Below, piece after piece: positions 44,295 through 54,395 of a DNA stretch of 64,000 nucleotides; positions within the stretch are counted from its first letter, which is position 1, and every line of letters begins with the position of its first letter. The DNA comes from Coix lacryma-jobi var. lacryma-jobi (Eukaryota; Streptophyta; Magnoliopsida; Poales; Poaceae). A program made the position numbers and the translations under genes. The notes under the pieces were generated by a model that worked only from the letters and a program-made list of their open reading frames with translations, was not told the origin of the DNA and made no database searches. Location: assembly GCA_009763385.1 (NCBI GenBank), contig CM019827.1, positions 90,008,314 through 90,072,313 on the forward strand. Reading direction: 5' to 3'.

Positions 44295-44897
44295 CTAATC
44301 CTCATCGAAGATGATCATGTCGTTGCCGTCGTCTTCTTCGAGGATGAGCTCAGGCTCTTCCTCCTCGTCCTCGTCTTCAGCGTGGACGTCCTCAGCCGGT
44401 TCAATTTCTTCGTCCACGTCTGGCTCTTGTTCCACATCGGGTTCTTCCCTACTCCGTCCTCAGGGTCTTCCATAACCGGGGGTACCAGGGGTGGAGTTGA
44501 TCATACAGCTGATGCACTTCCTCATGAAGCATATCATTGAACTGTTCAATCTGAGCTGTGTACTGTTGCAGTCCGTGGAGCTCGGCTCTGGTGACGTCCT
44601 CGCGGATCCAAGCATCATTGCGCTGCTCGATAGCGCGAACCGTGTTCCGGTTGGCCTGCTCCAGGGAAGCTCGTGCCTCATAAAACTCCAGGCGTGAGTG
44701 GTAGAAGTCTGCTCCAAGTTCTTCAGCTCAGCCTTCAGATTCTTGATCTCCTCCTTCAGGTTCTTACGGGTGCGGCGGGGAAAGCGACGACTGTTGGAAG
44801 ATTCTCCAGTCTCCTCCTCAGCGCGTGGTGCCAGCTGGTGGCGTGGCACACCATGCGGTCCAGTCGACTTGCGGGCGGTCAGCTTGATGCGAGCCAT
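44295..44897 (-). pseudogene. Extra ORF of chromovirus K with a histone H3-like N-terminal tail
   Basis: First reading frame of the element, 5' of gag. ATG at 44897 has a purine at -3 and G at +4. After Met the product reads ARIKLTARKSTG; histone H3 begins ARTKQTARKSTG, so 10 of 12 match, including R2, K4, T6, R8, K9, S10 and T11. A second match, PRxQLAxxA, aligns with H3 residues 16-25 after a one-residue shift. An R-rich stretch (FPRRTRKN) and a heptad coiled coil (NLKEEIKNLKAELKNLEQ) follow. The coiled coil continues in another frame from about 44705 down to 44460, and a strongly acidic tail ending DDGNDMIIFDED closes at 44295-44297 in yet another frame, so two indels separate the parts. 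It is not a histone: no histone fold follows. Function unknown; chromatin mimicry is inferred. Confidence 0.8.
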
Positions 44898-45226
44898 GTC
44901 TGGATAAGAGAAGATGGATGAGAAAGGCTAGCAAGAACAGGTAAAGGCATACTACCCCAACGAACTTAGAGAGGAAGTTAACTTAAGTGATTATGACATG
45001 ATGCATGAATCGTTCCTACGAACAAAGCAATGCAATAAATAAATAAGGTACATAGGGCTTAAAACATGTTGTTCCACTAGCTAGTGTTGCCATATGAGAG
45101 ACAAGATGAGAGAAGCACTTTGGACTCAAAATAGTCAAGTTTAGTTTGTTTGGACTCAAAAGGTCTTTTGAAGTTTTCGCAAAAACGAACACTGCAACGT
45201 TAAAGTGAGATGCTCCGATACCACTC
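44898..45226 (-). other. 5' leader of chromovirus K
   Basis: 329 bases between the 5' LTR and the extra ORF. It starts with the primer site GAGTGGTATCGGAGCATC (45211-45223 core). No reading frame or other motif seen. Confidence 0.7.
45211..45223 (-). other. Primer binding site of K
   Basis: TGGTATCGGAGCA on the minus strand, three bases after the LTR end CGTCACA; initiator tRNA-Met type with one mismatch. Confidence 0.8.
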
Positions 45227-48200
45227 TGTGACGGAACGACCCTAATCTCATGGCCCACGTGTCCCTGTCAACCTCTGACAGCCGAACCCATGTTCCATGT
45301 GATTAAGACCTGTTCGCCATCGGGCTACATCAGTGCCCAATGTCCGCAGGATCATCTCACAATTCGGTTACAGCATTGCATATTTTTACAAATAACATCG
45401 GAATATAAAGAGCGGAAGACTTAAATAAACATTAGTTTTACAAAGCAGGGTTCCAAATAGAAATTAAGGTGCAGTTATTACAAACCAAGTTCTGATAATA
45501 GAATAGACAAAGGCAACGTAGCGGAGTAAAACAAAATAAAGATACTGATAATCACCCAGCCCGAGGGTGCACAACTATTCTTCGGCCTCATCGGCCTCTT
45601 CCTGGACGATGGTCATGCAGCAGGGCGCAAGACACATCGGGGTCTCAGTCATACCTGCAGCATGGGTAACAAACCCTGAGTACTGGGGTACTCAACAAGA
45701 CTTACCCGACTAAAGAAAAGGGAGAAGACTCAGGAATGAGAGGCTTAGGGTAGTCAAGGTAAGGCTTAAGCAAGATCAGGTATTTTGCAGAAAAGCATTT
45801 TGTAAACCTTATTTTATTTTGGAAAGATTCAGTATTCCTCAATTCTTCATCGTTCCTGATTCATTTTACATTTCAAAACATTCCTAGTTGAGAACCACTC
45901 TCCGTTGACAGTCAGTGACCAAGTCTCCATAACCGAGGAGCAACGTTAATCCGGATAAATAATACTCAGCTGAGGATCCCTATCCACACTGCATATGTAG
46001 CACCCAAGCTTGCATATGCCAACTCGTCTACCACGATTCCTCCAAGATTGGGCCCGGTCCTACGCCACCGGAAGTACAGTACCACTCCTATCCAGGTACG
46101 ACGACCACGTGGGTACATGCTACTTCCGCCATCTCTCCACTCCCAGTGCGCGGTTGTCGGTCCAATAAAGGATTCCTCGGAGCCAGAGCTTTCCGAAGTA
46201 TGTGAATAGTTACAAGTCTTGACCAGCAGGCCCCATACGGATGGTCCCTAAAGTTTTCCGTCAGCAACAAGCACCTCGAAACTCTAACCCAAGAGTACAG
46301 GTCCTGTCGTTTTTCAACCCTGTCCCGGTCGGTGTCAACTGTTGAGTCCCGGACTACAACATGACGGCACCGTACGCGCAGACAACCTCTTCTCGACAAT
46401 GACCACATGCTAGCCAGGCAAGCAGTCATCGAACCGGGAAAGTAAAGCCAAATTCTCGTAAGGATTCTTTCAGTGATACTTTTGAAATTGGCATTTTATT
46501 GCAAAGTCTAATTCAATAAGCATTGCTAAGCATTTTTCAAATACTTTTGAAAAGCATGTATCGGGTGTATCATTGGTCAAGGTGGATAGTGCATCAATAG
46601 GATAGCACACAACTCCTATAAACCTAATACAATAATTTAACTCAAAAGCATTTAAGGAAATCATTTTATAAATTCAAGGAAGGGGGGTTAAATGCACCGG
46701 GGCTTGCCTTGAAGAGCAAAGAGGGCAGGCTCGAGGGCGGCAGGGCAGGTGTCGGAGCTCGGGGTAGCCTCGGGGACAGGTTCATCAGGGCTGCCTCGAT
46801 CTTGACGCCTCTCCTTCGGTCACTAAACGGATGCAAGGATGTATGCTTATGAGGATGCTCACATGAACAATGCAGCACAGGACAAAGCACTGATCCTAGA
46901 GTATAACTTTCTAACAAGGGAGTAACTTCTAGGGTAGACACAAGGTTACCTATCTTTATCTTTAAACAAGATTAGTTAAACCTATTAAGCATCATTGATC
47001 TAACCTAAGCATAGACCAAGGCTTGACATCACAAACATCATAGACCAGATGGGTGAGGGTCTATGAACAGCAAACAATCCGAAAGTCACACACAAAGGCA
47101 TACAACAGTGAAACCTAATTATTTTTCTATTTAATTATCCAAAAGTTCTTTTTACAAAGTTGCTCCAAACTTTGCCAAATTTAAACTCATGGTTCATTAT
47201 GGTATAAATAGGTGACAAAACAAAATTCATAATTTATGGAGCTATGCATGTTTTTCTAAAAATCTAAAACTATCCATTTATTAATTAAAAGAGGATTTTT
47301 CATTTTTCAATTTTTGCAGAAAAGTCAAGTTTCTTATTTTTAAAATACTACAAGGTATAAAGAGTTAACTGTAAAATTTTCAGAATTTTTAGAGCAACAC
47401 AGAAAATCATACAAAAAGATGAAATAGCAAGACTATTCAAATTTTTGAAAAGGAAAAAGAGCACTGAGCTCGAGTCGGAGCGGCGCGGGCTCGACGTCGA
47501 GGCTCGAGGCTCGGCTGAGAAAACAGAGGCTGGGCTCACCGAGAGTCAGAGGCGAGGCTCGGCGAGGGGATGGAAGAGAGGGCTCGACGGGCGAGGCCTC
47601 GGCGGGGTTCTCTTGCGGCAGACTTCTCGAGGGAGGCCTCGGCTTACTCGAGGCTTGCGACTCGAGGGTAGTGCGATTCGCCCGAGGCTGAGGCTAGCCT
47701 CGGCTGCTTCGAGGGCGGGGCGGGGCTCGACTGTGTGCTCGAGGGTGTGGCTCACGAACGTGCTCGAGGGTGAGGCTCGAGGGAACGCTCGAGGCTGGGG
47801 GCTCGATACGGCCGAGGGTGCGGGTCGAGGAAGGAGACGACCGCGGCGGACTTCGGCGATTGGCGACTGTACACACCAGGCACAGTCACCGTAACCAGTT
47901 AGGAACGCAAGGAAATAAGGGAGAAAGATTAAGGGTCAGAGAGAGAAGGGATGGAGCGACGGCGGCGAATTCCGCCGACCCGAGCCGGTCGGTCTCTCAC
48001 CGGTGCTGAGGAAGAAGGGCTCGCACCCGGTGGTGGGAGTCGGTAGCGGTGGTGGAATTGAGGGGTTGGGGAGCTGCGCGACGATGAGGCGAAGCTGGGC
48101 TAGGTGGTTGAGCGGCGGAGTCACTGGATGAGCTCGAGACGGTGGCGGAGGAAGTGAGCTGCTCCGGCCGGTCGGCGGGCCTTTTATAGGCGCGGTCAGG

Positions 48201-49139
48201 GGCAGATAGAGAGCGCGCGGGGTGGATAAGAATGCCCGTGGCGCGTGCTATCGAACGCATGTTGAAGAAAGGACGGAAATCAGTTTGGGACGCTGCGGCG
48301 GCGACGTACGCGGGGAGCAGTGGGGGACGGGATAGAAGTCAACTGTGGCGCGCGTGCGGGGGCGGAATGATAACACTGTTGAGGGCGATGGGTTGGGAGC
48401 AGGCGGGCGGCTGCCAGGCGCGCGGCGTGCGCAGCGCTGGCGCGCGGCCATGGCCGGGGCCCCCTCCTGACCCTAGGTAGGAGAAGAAAAGTAGCTAGGG
48501 TAGGGTTCTTTAGAAAATTGATTTCTGTGCTGGCAAGATTATTCCCAAATTTTGAACTGCACAGGAAAAACTCAGAATACCAAAGTTGTGCAGAAAAAGG
48601 AGATCTACAACTTTGTCAAAAAGAATATTTTCAAATTCCAAACAGTTTTTGAATTAAATTCGAAATCAGAAAAGGGGACACTTTTAGGATTTGAATAATT
48701 TCAAATTACTTTTGAATTTATAAAGAAACTTGAAAATCTGCAAATACCAAAGTTGTTCCTTTTGACAAGATCTACAACTTTGCTTTTCAGACCAAGTCCA
48801 AGTTTTGAATAGTTTTTAATTATAAAAAGAGGGGTAAAAACTAGGGTTTGGAAATTAGGGTTTTTCAAAAGGGATTTGAAATCTGTTATAGATTTTGGGT
48901 TTTGAACAACACAACAAAGCTTCAAGACACAAAACCGAACAAGAATTTACACAAGCAAGTCACAGAGGTGAAATTACCATTTTGCCCTTAAAGGAAGATT
49001 TGGGCTTTTAGGGTTTTCGAAAAAAAGAAATCATTACACAGGTATTAAGCAAACTTAAATGCATGACAAGAATGATTAATGACTAAAGATGATGATGACA
49101 TGTTAGGTTAATTACATATTAAACACCAGAGGTGTTACA
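45227..49139 (-). repeat. Right (5') LTR of K
   Basis: 3913 bases, minus-strand start TGTAACACCTC at 49139. Includes TATA box (48182-48190), CTCGAG block (about 47480-47820) and an A/T-rich segment (about 47079-47385) missing from the left LTR. Confidence 0.9.
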
Positions 49140-49144
49140 TGATT

Positions 49145-52104
49145 CCCTAGTTAAAAGGCTGAAACTGCTCATCTTCACAGATCTGTCCAAAAGGTAGGGC
49201 AGATCTGTTCTACTGACTTAGAAAAACTATATCTCCTAATAATCAGGCCTAAAATCTTGAAATTTTTGGACAAGCTAGATACAGACAAGAAGTTTATACA
49301 ACTTTTGTATACAACTTATCTACAGAAAACATAAACTTAATCATGAAAACAGTCCATTTAAGAGGACTGGTCCAGCAACTTACTAACAAAATGCATTAAA
49401 ACTTAAAGACATTATTTAATCTATAACAAGCCAGTCATGATCAACTAAAAAACATGAAACATAACCATCAAACAACAGATTACTGAAGATACAAGATTAG
49501 TTATAACTTCTTATAAACACTTAATTACCTAATTATTCAAATAAAACTCAATTAACCATTTCTTTATAAATTAAACATAGGAGAAGGACTTACATTTAAC
49601 TTTGTCAATTGAGCCCTAACTTTTAGAGATGATAATTATATAAAATAACAGTGGTAAAACAAATATCACAATTTTTGAACAAACATATAAACCTGCAGAA
49701 TTAAATCAAACTATCACACTTAAATAATTAAATAAGGCATAGAAATAAGAATAAAATCTATTTTCTCCAACAGAGCTCAAAATTTTTGTGAAGATATATT
49801 TTTCAGCTCAAAACAGTGGCAAAAATAGTTTCATGATTTTTGCACATTTAAATATGCCTACAAAAATCATCAAAGATCATTTATTAATTAAAAGACCTAT
49901 TTAAATCAGTTTCAAAATTTGTTCAAAACTCAAGTTTCATATTTTTATTAAATACTAGACATCTTGGGAAAGCTACACAAAATTTTCACAAAATTTTGGA
50001 GAGCTTCCTAGAAAAACATATCAAAAAGACAAGAACCAAACACTATTTCTCTATTTGAGAAAAAGAAAATCTCTTTGAAACCCTACTGGACCGGCTCAAA
50101 TCGGCCCACGGCCACTGACGACTGGGCCCAGGTCAACCCTCTTCTCCCTCACGCCGTGACCGGCCATGACTGGCCATGACGGCGCCCTGGCCACGTTGAC
50201 CGGCCGTCGCTTTCACCCCCAGCGTGCTCACCGGCGCCGGAAAGGACACCGAGCTCCCGTCCTTGACACTGCGCACCACCCCCACCCCTCACAGTAGGAC
50301 CGCAACAAACATGGCTATGCGTTAGCGATGACCATGGCGGCTCGGCCATGGCGAACACGACGGCGACTCGGCGTTCCGGCCTCTAGGACTCAATAGCGAC
50401 CAAAAGCTGAGGTAGCACCACACTACATCTCACTCCTCGACCCCGATGCGCACCCTAACTTAATCAGAGATGACTCGGAACGAGAAGGTCCGGGCGGCGG
50501 CCATGGCGGCGCTTGCGCCGACGGCGAGCCACGCGAACCGACCAAGATGACCCGGTAGAGGTAGAGACCAACCTAGGGAGCGCAACACTCCTAGGGCTCA
50601 CTATAACACGATGCGCGCGCTAGCTTGACCAGAGGAGGCACCCGACCAAGGATGTCCATGACGGCGGGCAAAAACAGAGCTTGCGCCCATGGCAAGCTCG
50701 AGTGGACGGCCTAGGCAACACGGTAGAGATCAAAACGATGAGCCGATCACGATCAGCAAAGCAAAGCAAACCTGTGGACTTAACAGCCCGACCGGAAAGG
50801 CCCCAAGCCACCCTGGCCACGGCGGAGGCGTTCGCGGCGCAGGCTACCGGCAGAAGAAGATGACCGTGGCGACGACGGTTGCAAGCTCTAGGGCTCGGGT
50901 TAGCTAGCTCAGGAGAGAGAAGCAAGGATTCATACGGAGTTATTTGCGAGCTGGAGGGTACAGGGCGCAGCGACGGCGGCGATCGAGCTCGCGGAGCTTG
51001 ACCAAGAAGCATAGGAAAAGAGAGAGGAGGTGGCGGACGTGGACGACGGGAGAACAAGAGACTCCTCAGAGCTCGCCCGTGCGCTGGGTGAAGCAAGCAG
51101 GCTGCTAGTTGCGTGGTCAGACACGCGGAGCGGCGCGGAGGACCGGCCAGGCCACGGCGACAGCGACGTGGCGGCCATGCCCTGCCCTGACCAGATACAT
51201 CCCACTCTGTTGCTAAAGGAACGGATCTTCCCCCTTTCTAAAATCTCCAGATTTTTTGTACTGCACGACAAAAACTCCTAAAACAAAAGTTGGCTCCAAA
51301 TTTGTGTTCTACAAGTTTGCTTTAAGAACCAAAGTCAAATTCTGCCTGGATTTTGAATAGAGTTCAAATTCAAATTTGGACAAACTGAATTTCAAAAATT
51401 ACTTTGAATTTTCTGAACAACTTCAAATTTCACCAATATAAAAGTTGTTCCTTATAAATTATCTACAGCTTTGTTTTTGGTCATATATCCAAATTGTGCT
51501 TAACTTTTGAAATACACAAAATGGATTAAAAACTGATTTTGGAAATTAACTTTCAATTTGAAACCAAATTAATCTTGTTTTCTAACTTACTTCAGTTTTT
51601 TTAAGAAACAGGAAAATCCACCTTAATAAAAGTTGTTATTTAATCCTCTCTAACTTTGATTAAAGTACCAAAGCCTATTCTTTTTAGTTTTTGAAATCTA
51701 GTTTAGAGGTCAAATTTGGTTTGAAAGATTCCAAATTTATTCAAAATTTTGTACAGAAACTTTGAAAACTTTGAATACCAAAGTTGTCCTCTCAACAAGA
51801 GATACAACTTTGCCCTTGAAATAACTTTGAAATTTGACATACTTTTTGACTTATAGAAAGGGAATAAAAAGAAGCATAGAAATTTAGGTTTTCTACTTAT
51901 CATTTTATGTGACACTTAACTACACTCTCATGCAACATACAAACTATGTAAATCACCAAGATCATGGCAACATTTATTAAAACATGTGAAGCATCACAAC
52001 TATGCTTAAAACATAAAATGCTTTATGCCCTGATGCCAGATGATTATGCATACTAAACAACTTAATTAAAATTTTAATTATCGCTTAACACCAGGGGTGT
52101 TACA
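49145..52104 (-). repeat. Right (5') LTR of N, second part
   Basis: Continues from 35876 after the TGATT copy at 49140-49144 and matches the left LTR from about 29516 to 32464. Together with 33763-35876 the LTR is 5074 bases, against 5085 on the left. Confidence 0.9.
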
Positions 52105-52500
52105 TGAAGTCTTTAAAAATGTCATGTGTGATTTAGGATCGAGTGTGAACATTCTATCTAAAGATTTTTTATGAAAACTCGTTTTTCCACCCATGTCATC
52201 CACATCTGCCTATGTCGTGCTAGCTGATCAGTCCACTTGCTATGTAGAAGGAATAGTTAATGATTTACTGTTCATATTAGAGGTTCATATGTTCCTACTG
52301 ATTTCATAATACTAGATATGGGAAATAGGAAAGATGTGCCTCTAATCTTAGGTAGACCTTCTTGAACACTATCGATGCCTGCATATATGTGGGAAGTGGT
52401 AAAATTCAAATGACATTAGGAGGGAGGAAGGAAATATTCTCTTCTCCCTGGCCCCACATATGCCACTAACACGCAGGAAGCAAAACCCGTTCGTACCAAG
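52105..52500 (+). pseudogene. pol: Protease fragment of AT
   Basis: Continues AT after the TGAAG TSD. It encodes NVMCDLGSSVNILSKDFL with the retropepsin active site in DLGSS form (about 52131-52145), then VLADQSTCYVEGIVNDLLF and DFIILDMGNRKDVPLILGRP. This matches Athila aspartic protease. Stops after SKDFL and after LGRPS and at least one frameshift break it. Sequence past about 52480 no longer resembles Pol, so an internal deletion has removed RT, RNase H and integrase. Confidence 0.78.
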
Positions 52501-53656
52501 AAGAGGCGCCCAAGAACAAGGTGGGAGTAGAAAGAAAGAACCACCTCCTCCTGAGTGTGTAATTCACATAACAAAGGAGAGGTGCGAAAAGAAGAAGAAC
52601 CAGATGGAGTACTAAAGAAGAATGCCCAAGGAAGAAGATCCACCCGTTAAGGATGAAACTCCATGGACCTAAGGTATGGTTTTACTTTTAATTTTTCCCT
52701 TCAATTTTCCTTTTTCGAATAAATAACATATGTCATGCATGAAACTAAAAAAAATCACCAGTTATCATTAGTTATATGCATAGGTATATGTTTAACTTAG
52801 TTAGAACAATAAAATATCATAATAGGATAGTTTCCTTTTCACAACATTAGATAGTTTCCTTTTTAATAAAATGAGAACAAAGCTCCGACCGAGAAAGATT
52901 GAAGATCCTTCACCAAGCAAGAAGCCAGCTTGGGGGAGACTCCTGCTCAATAAGGTATGTCTCAAGCCTACACTTTACATTCAGTTCTTAAATTCTATAT
53001 CCTTTGAATGTCACATGCTTGCCTAAATGACCATTCCATGAAATAAAATTGATAAAATCTGCTTAAACAAGTTGAAACCTGAATAAGATTTGAAATATGT
53101 CATGCAAATGCTATTGTTATGGTTTGAATAACTGGTCTTGTCTAAGTTGTAGCTTTTGTGGGTTGCACATGCTTTAACTGAAATCATGCTTAGTGAATAA
53201 AGTTAGTAAGAAATAGAGTAATTCTTTAAACTTACTAAGGTGAAATTAGGACCTAATCGGAGGATTTCTTTTAAAAAATTATAAAAACCTTGCTAAAAGT
53301 TCCTCCTGGATTTTATCCCCATCCACCACCAGCCAAATATTTGTTAGTCATTTAGTCAAAACACAAAGAGGTTTGTTTGTCTTGAGCTTTGTTAGACCTC
53401 ATAGATCTTAGTAGAGAAGCTTATCATATCTTTTGAATCAAGATTCACACCACCCACCATAAATTGCCTATTCTCCACTTTGGAAGTTTGCAACCACCAA
53501 TAAATTGCTCATTCTATACACTGGAGATATGCAATACCCTGCCAAACATCCCATTGCTAGCTTATGCTATTCCTACACTGGGAAATAAGCATTTCTCTCT
53601 TTCCCCCTACTCATTCAAAAATCCTTTTCTATAGATAACCCGGGAAATCTAGAGCT

Positions 53657-53659
<3 letters not shown>

Positions 53660-53690
<31 letters not shown>
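53660..53690 (+). repeat. (GA)n microsatellite
   Basis: About 15 uninterrupted AG units. Confidence 0.95.
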
Positions 53691-53692
<2 letters not shown>

Positions 53693-54377
53693 GAGCAAAG
53701 TAGTAGCTCAAGAAAGGACTATGTCCTCAAAAAAGTGAGAAAAATAGCTCAAAGAGGACTATGTCCTAAGAAAATGTGAGGACACATCTTTTGTCTACTC
53801 ACTATTTATCCAAAAAAAAGAGAGAGAATTATCATTAGCTCTAGACCCTAGAAATTAACTAGGAAGGATTATGAAATATATCTCTATACACTTCCACATA
53901 ACCACACATGCACATCTTGATCAATTTTTATGATTTGCTGCTCCTTATGATCTGAGTGTCTAGCTTAACAATAAACATCAGACAATTTGCTCATGATTCT
54001 TAGCCTACCTATAATCCACATATAATTCTTTAGAAATAGGAGAGGGTACATTTTGGCCTAAGTGAGGATTTAAACACCATTGAGTGATTGAGTGAATCTT
54101 GGAGGACTTAAGCAAGTTGTTATCTTTTGGAAAAACCTTGAAAAACCTCCAGACAAAATCCTAGTCAAACCTAAGCAAGATAAAAGTTTCCTCCTATCTA
54201 CTGCTTTATTTCGCTTGCATGTTTGAAGTGAAAAGCTATAAGCCCCACATTGCTATGATTAATGATATATACTAAGTTATTTCTCACTATACAATAGGCA
54301 CTTGCATAAATCTTAAGTGTGCTATTCATTTCATGCTCAATGCTTAAACCGCATTGTTGCTCGGGACAAGCAATAGG

Positions 54378-54395
54378 TTAGCTTGGGGAGCTTGG
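54378..54395 (+). other. Polypurine tract of AT
   Basis: TTAGCTTGGGGAGCTTGG immediately before the LTR start TGATGGTCC. Confidence 0.7.

Larger units (their letters stand above)
35877..49139 (-). mobile_element. Tekay/Del-type chromovirus K (Ty3/gypsy)
   Basis: LTRs 35877-39519 and 45227-49139, TSD TGATT (35872-35876, 49140-49144). Minus-strand order: primer site, extra ORF with an H3-like start, gag, protease, RT, RNase H, integrase with chromodomain. A C-terminal chromodomain defines chromoviruses; the LTR length and PDVFPEDLPGLPPDREVEF linker fit the Tekay/Del branch. All genes carry frameshifts or stops. LTR divergence is about 3 percent in a 190-base sample by eye. Confidence 0.9.
27380..52104 (-). 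mobile_element. Non-autonomous LTR element N with 5.1-kb LTRs
   Basis: Two near-identical LTRs (27380-32464; 33763-35876 plus 49145-52104), minus-strand ends TGTAACACCCC ... TTCTGCCACA, flank an internal region of only 1298 bases without a Gag or Pol frame. TSD TGAAG is at 27375-27379 and 52105-52109. The primer site, polypurine region and LTR start resemble chromovirus K, so N probably depends on Tekay-type proteins in trans (inference). K is inserted in its right LTR. LTR divergence is about 4 percent in a 245-base sample by eye, so N is older than C1. Confidence 0.88.
52501..54395 (+). other. 3' non-coding region of AT
   Basis: A/T-rich, no recognisable gene on either strand. Holds a polypurine-like CTTGGGGGAGA near 52930, a GA microsatellite, short repeats of CTCA(A)GAAAGGACTATGTCCT near 53705-53775, and the terminal polypurine tract. 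An env-like gene, sometimes present here in Athila elements, is not visible. Confidence 0.65.

Noticed and set aside
44460..44897. A genuine histone H3 gene
   Set aside because: Only the tail resembles H3; there is no histone fold, and the ORF lies between primer site and gag of an LTR element.
53705..53775. GGACTATGTCCT repeats as a possible transposon terminal repeat
   Set aside because: Two or three short copies in one orientation next to a microsatellite, with no TSD or internal element.
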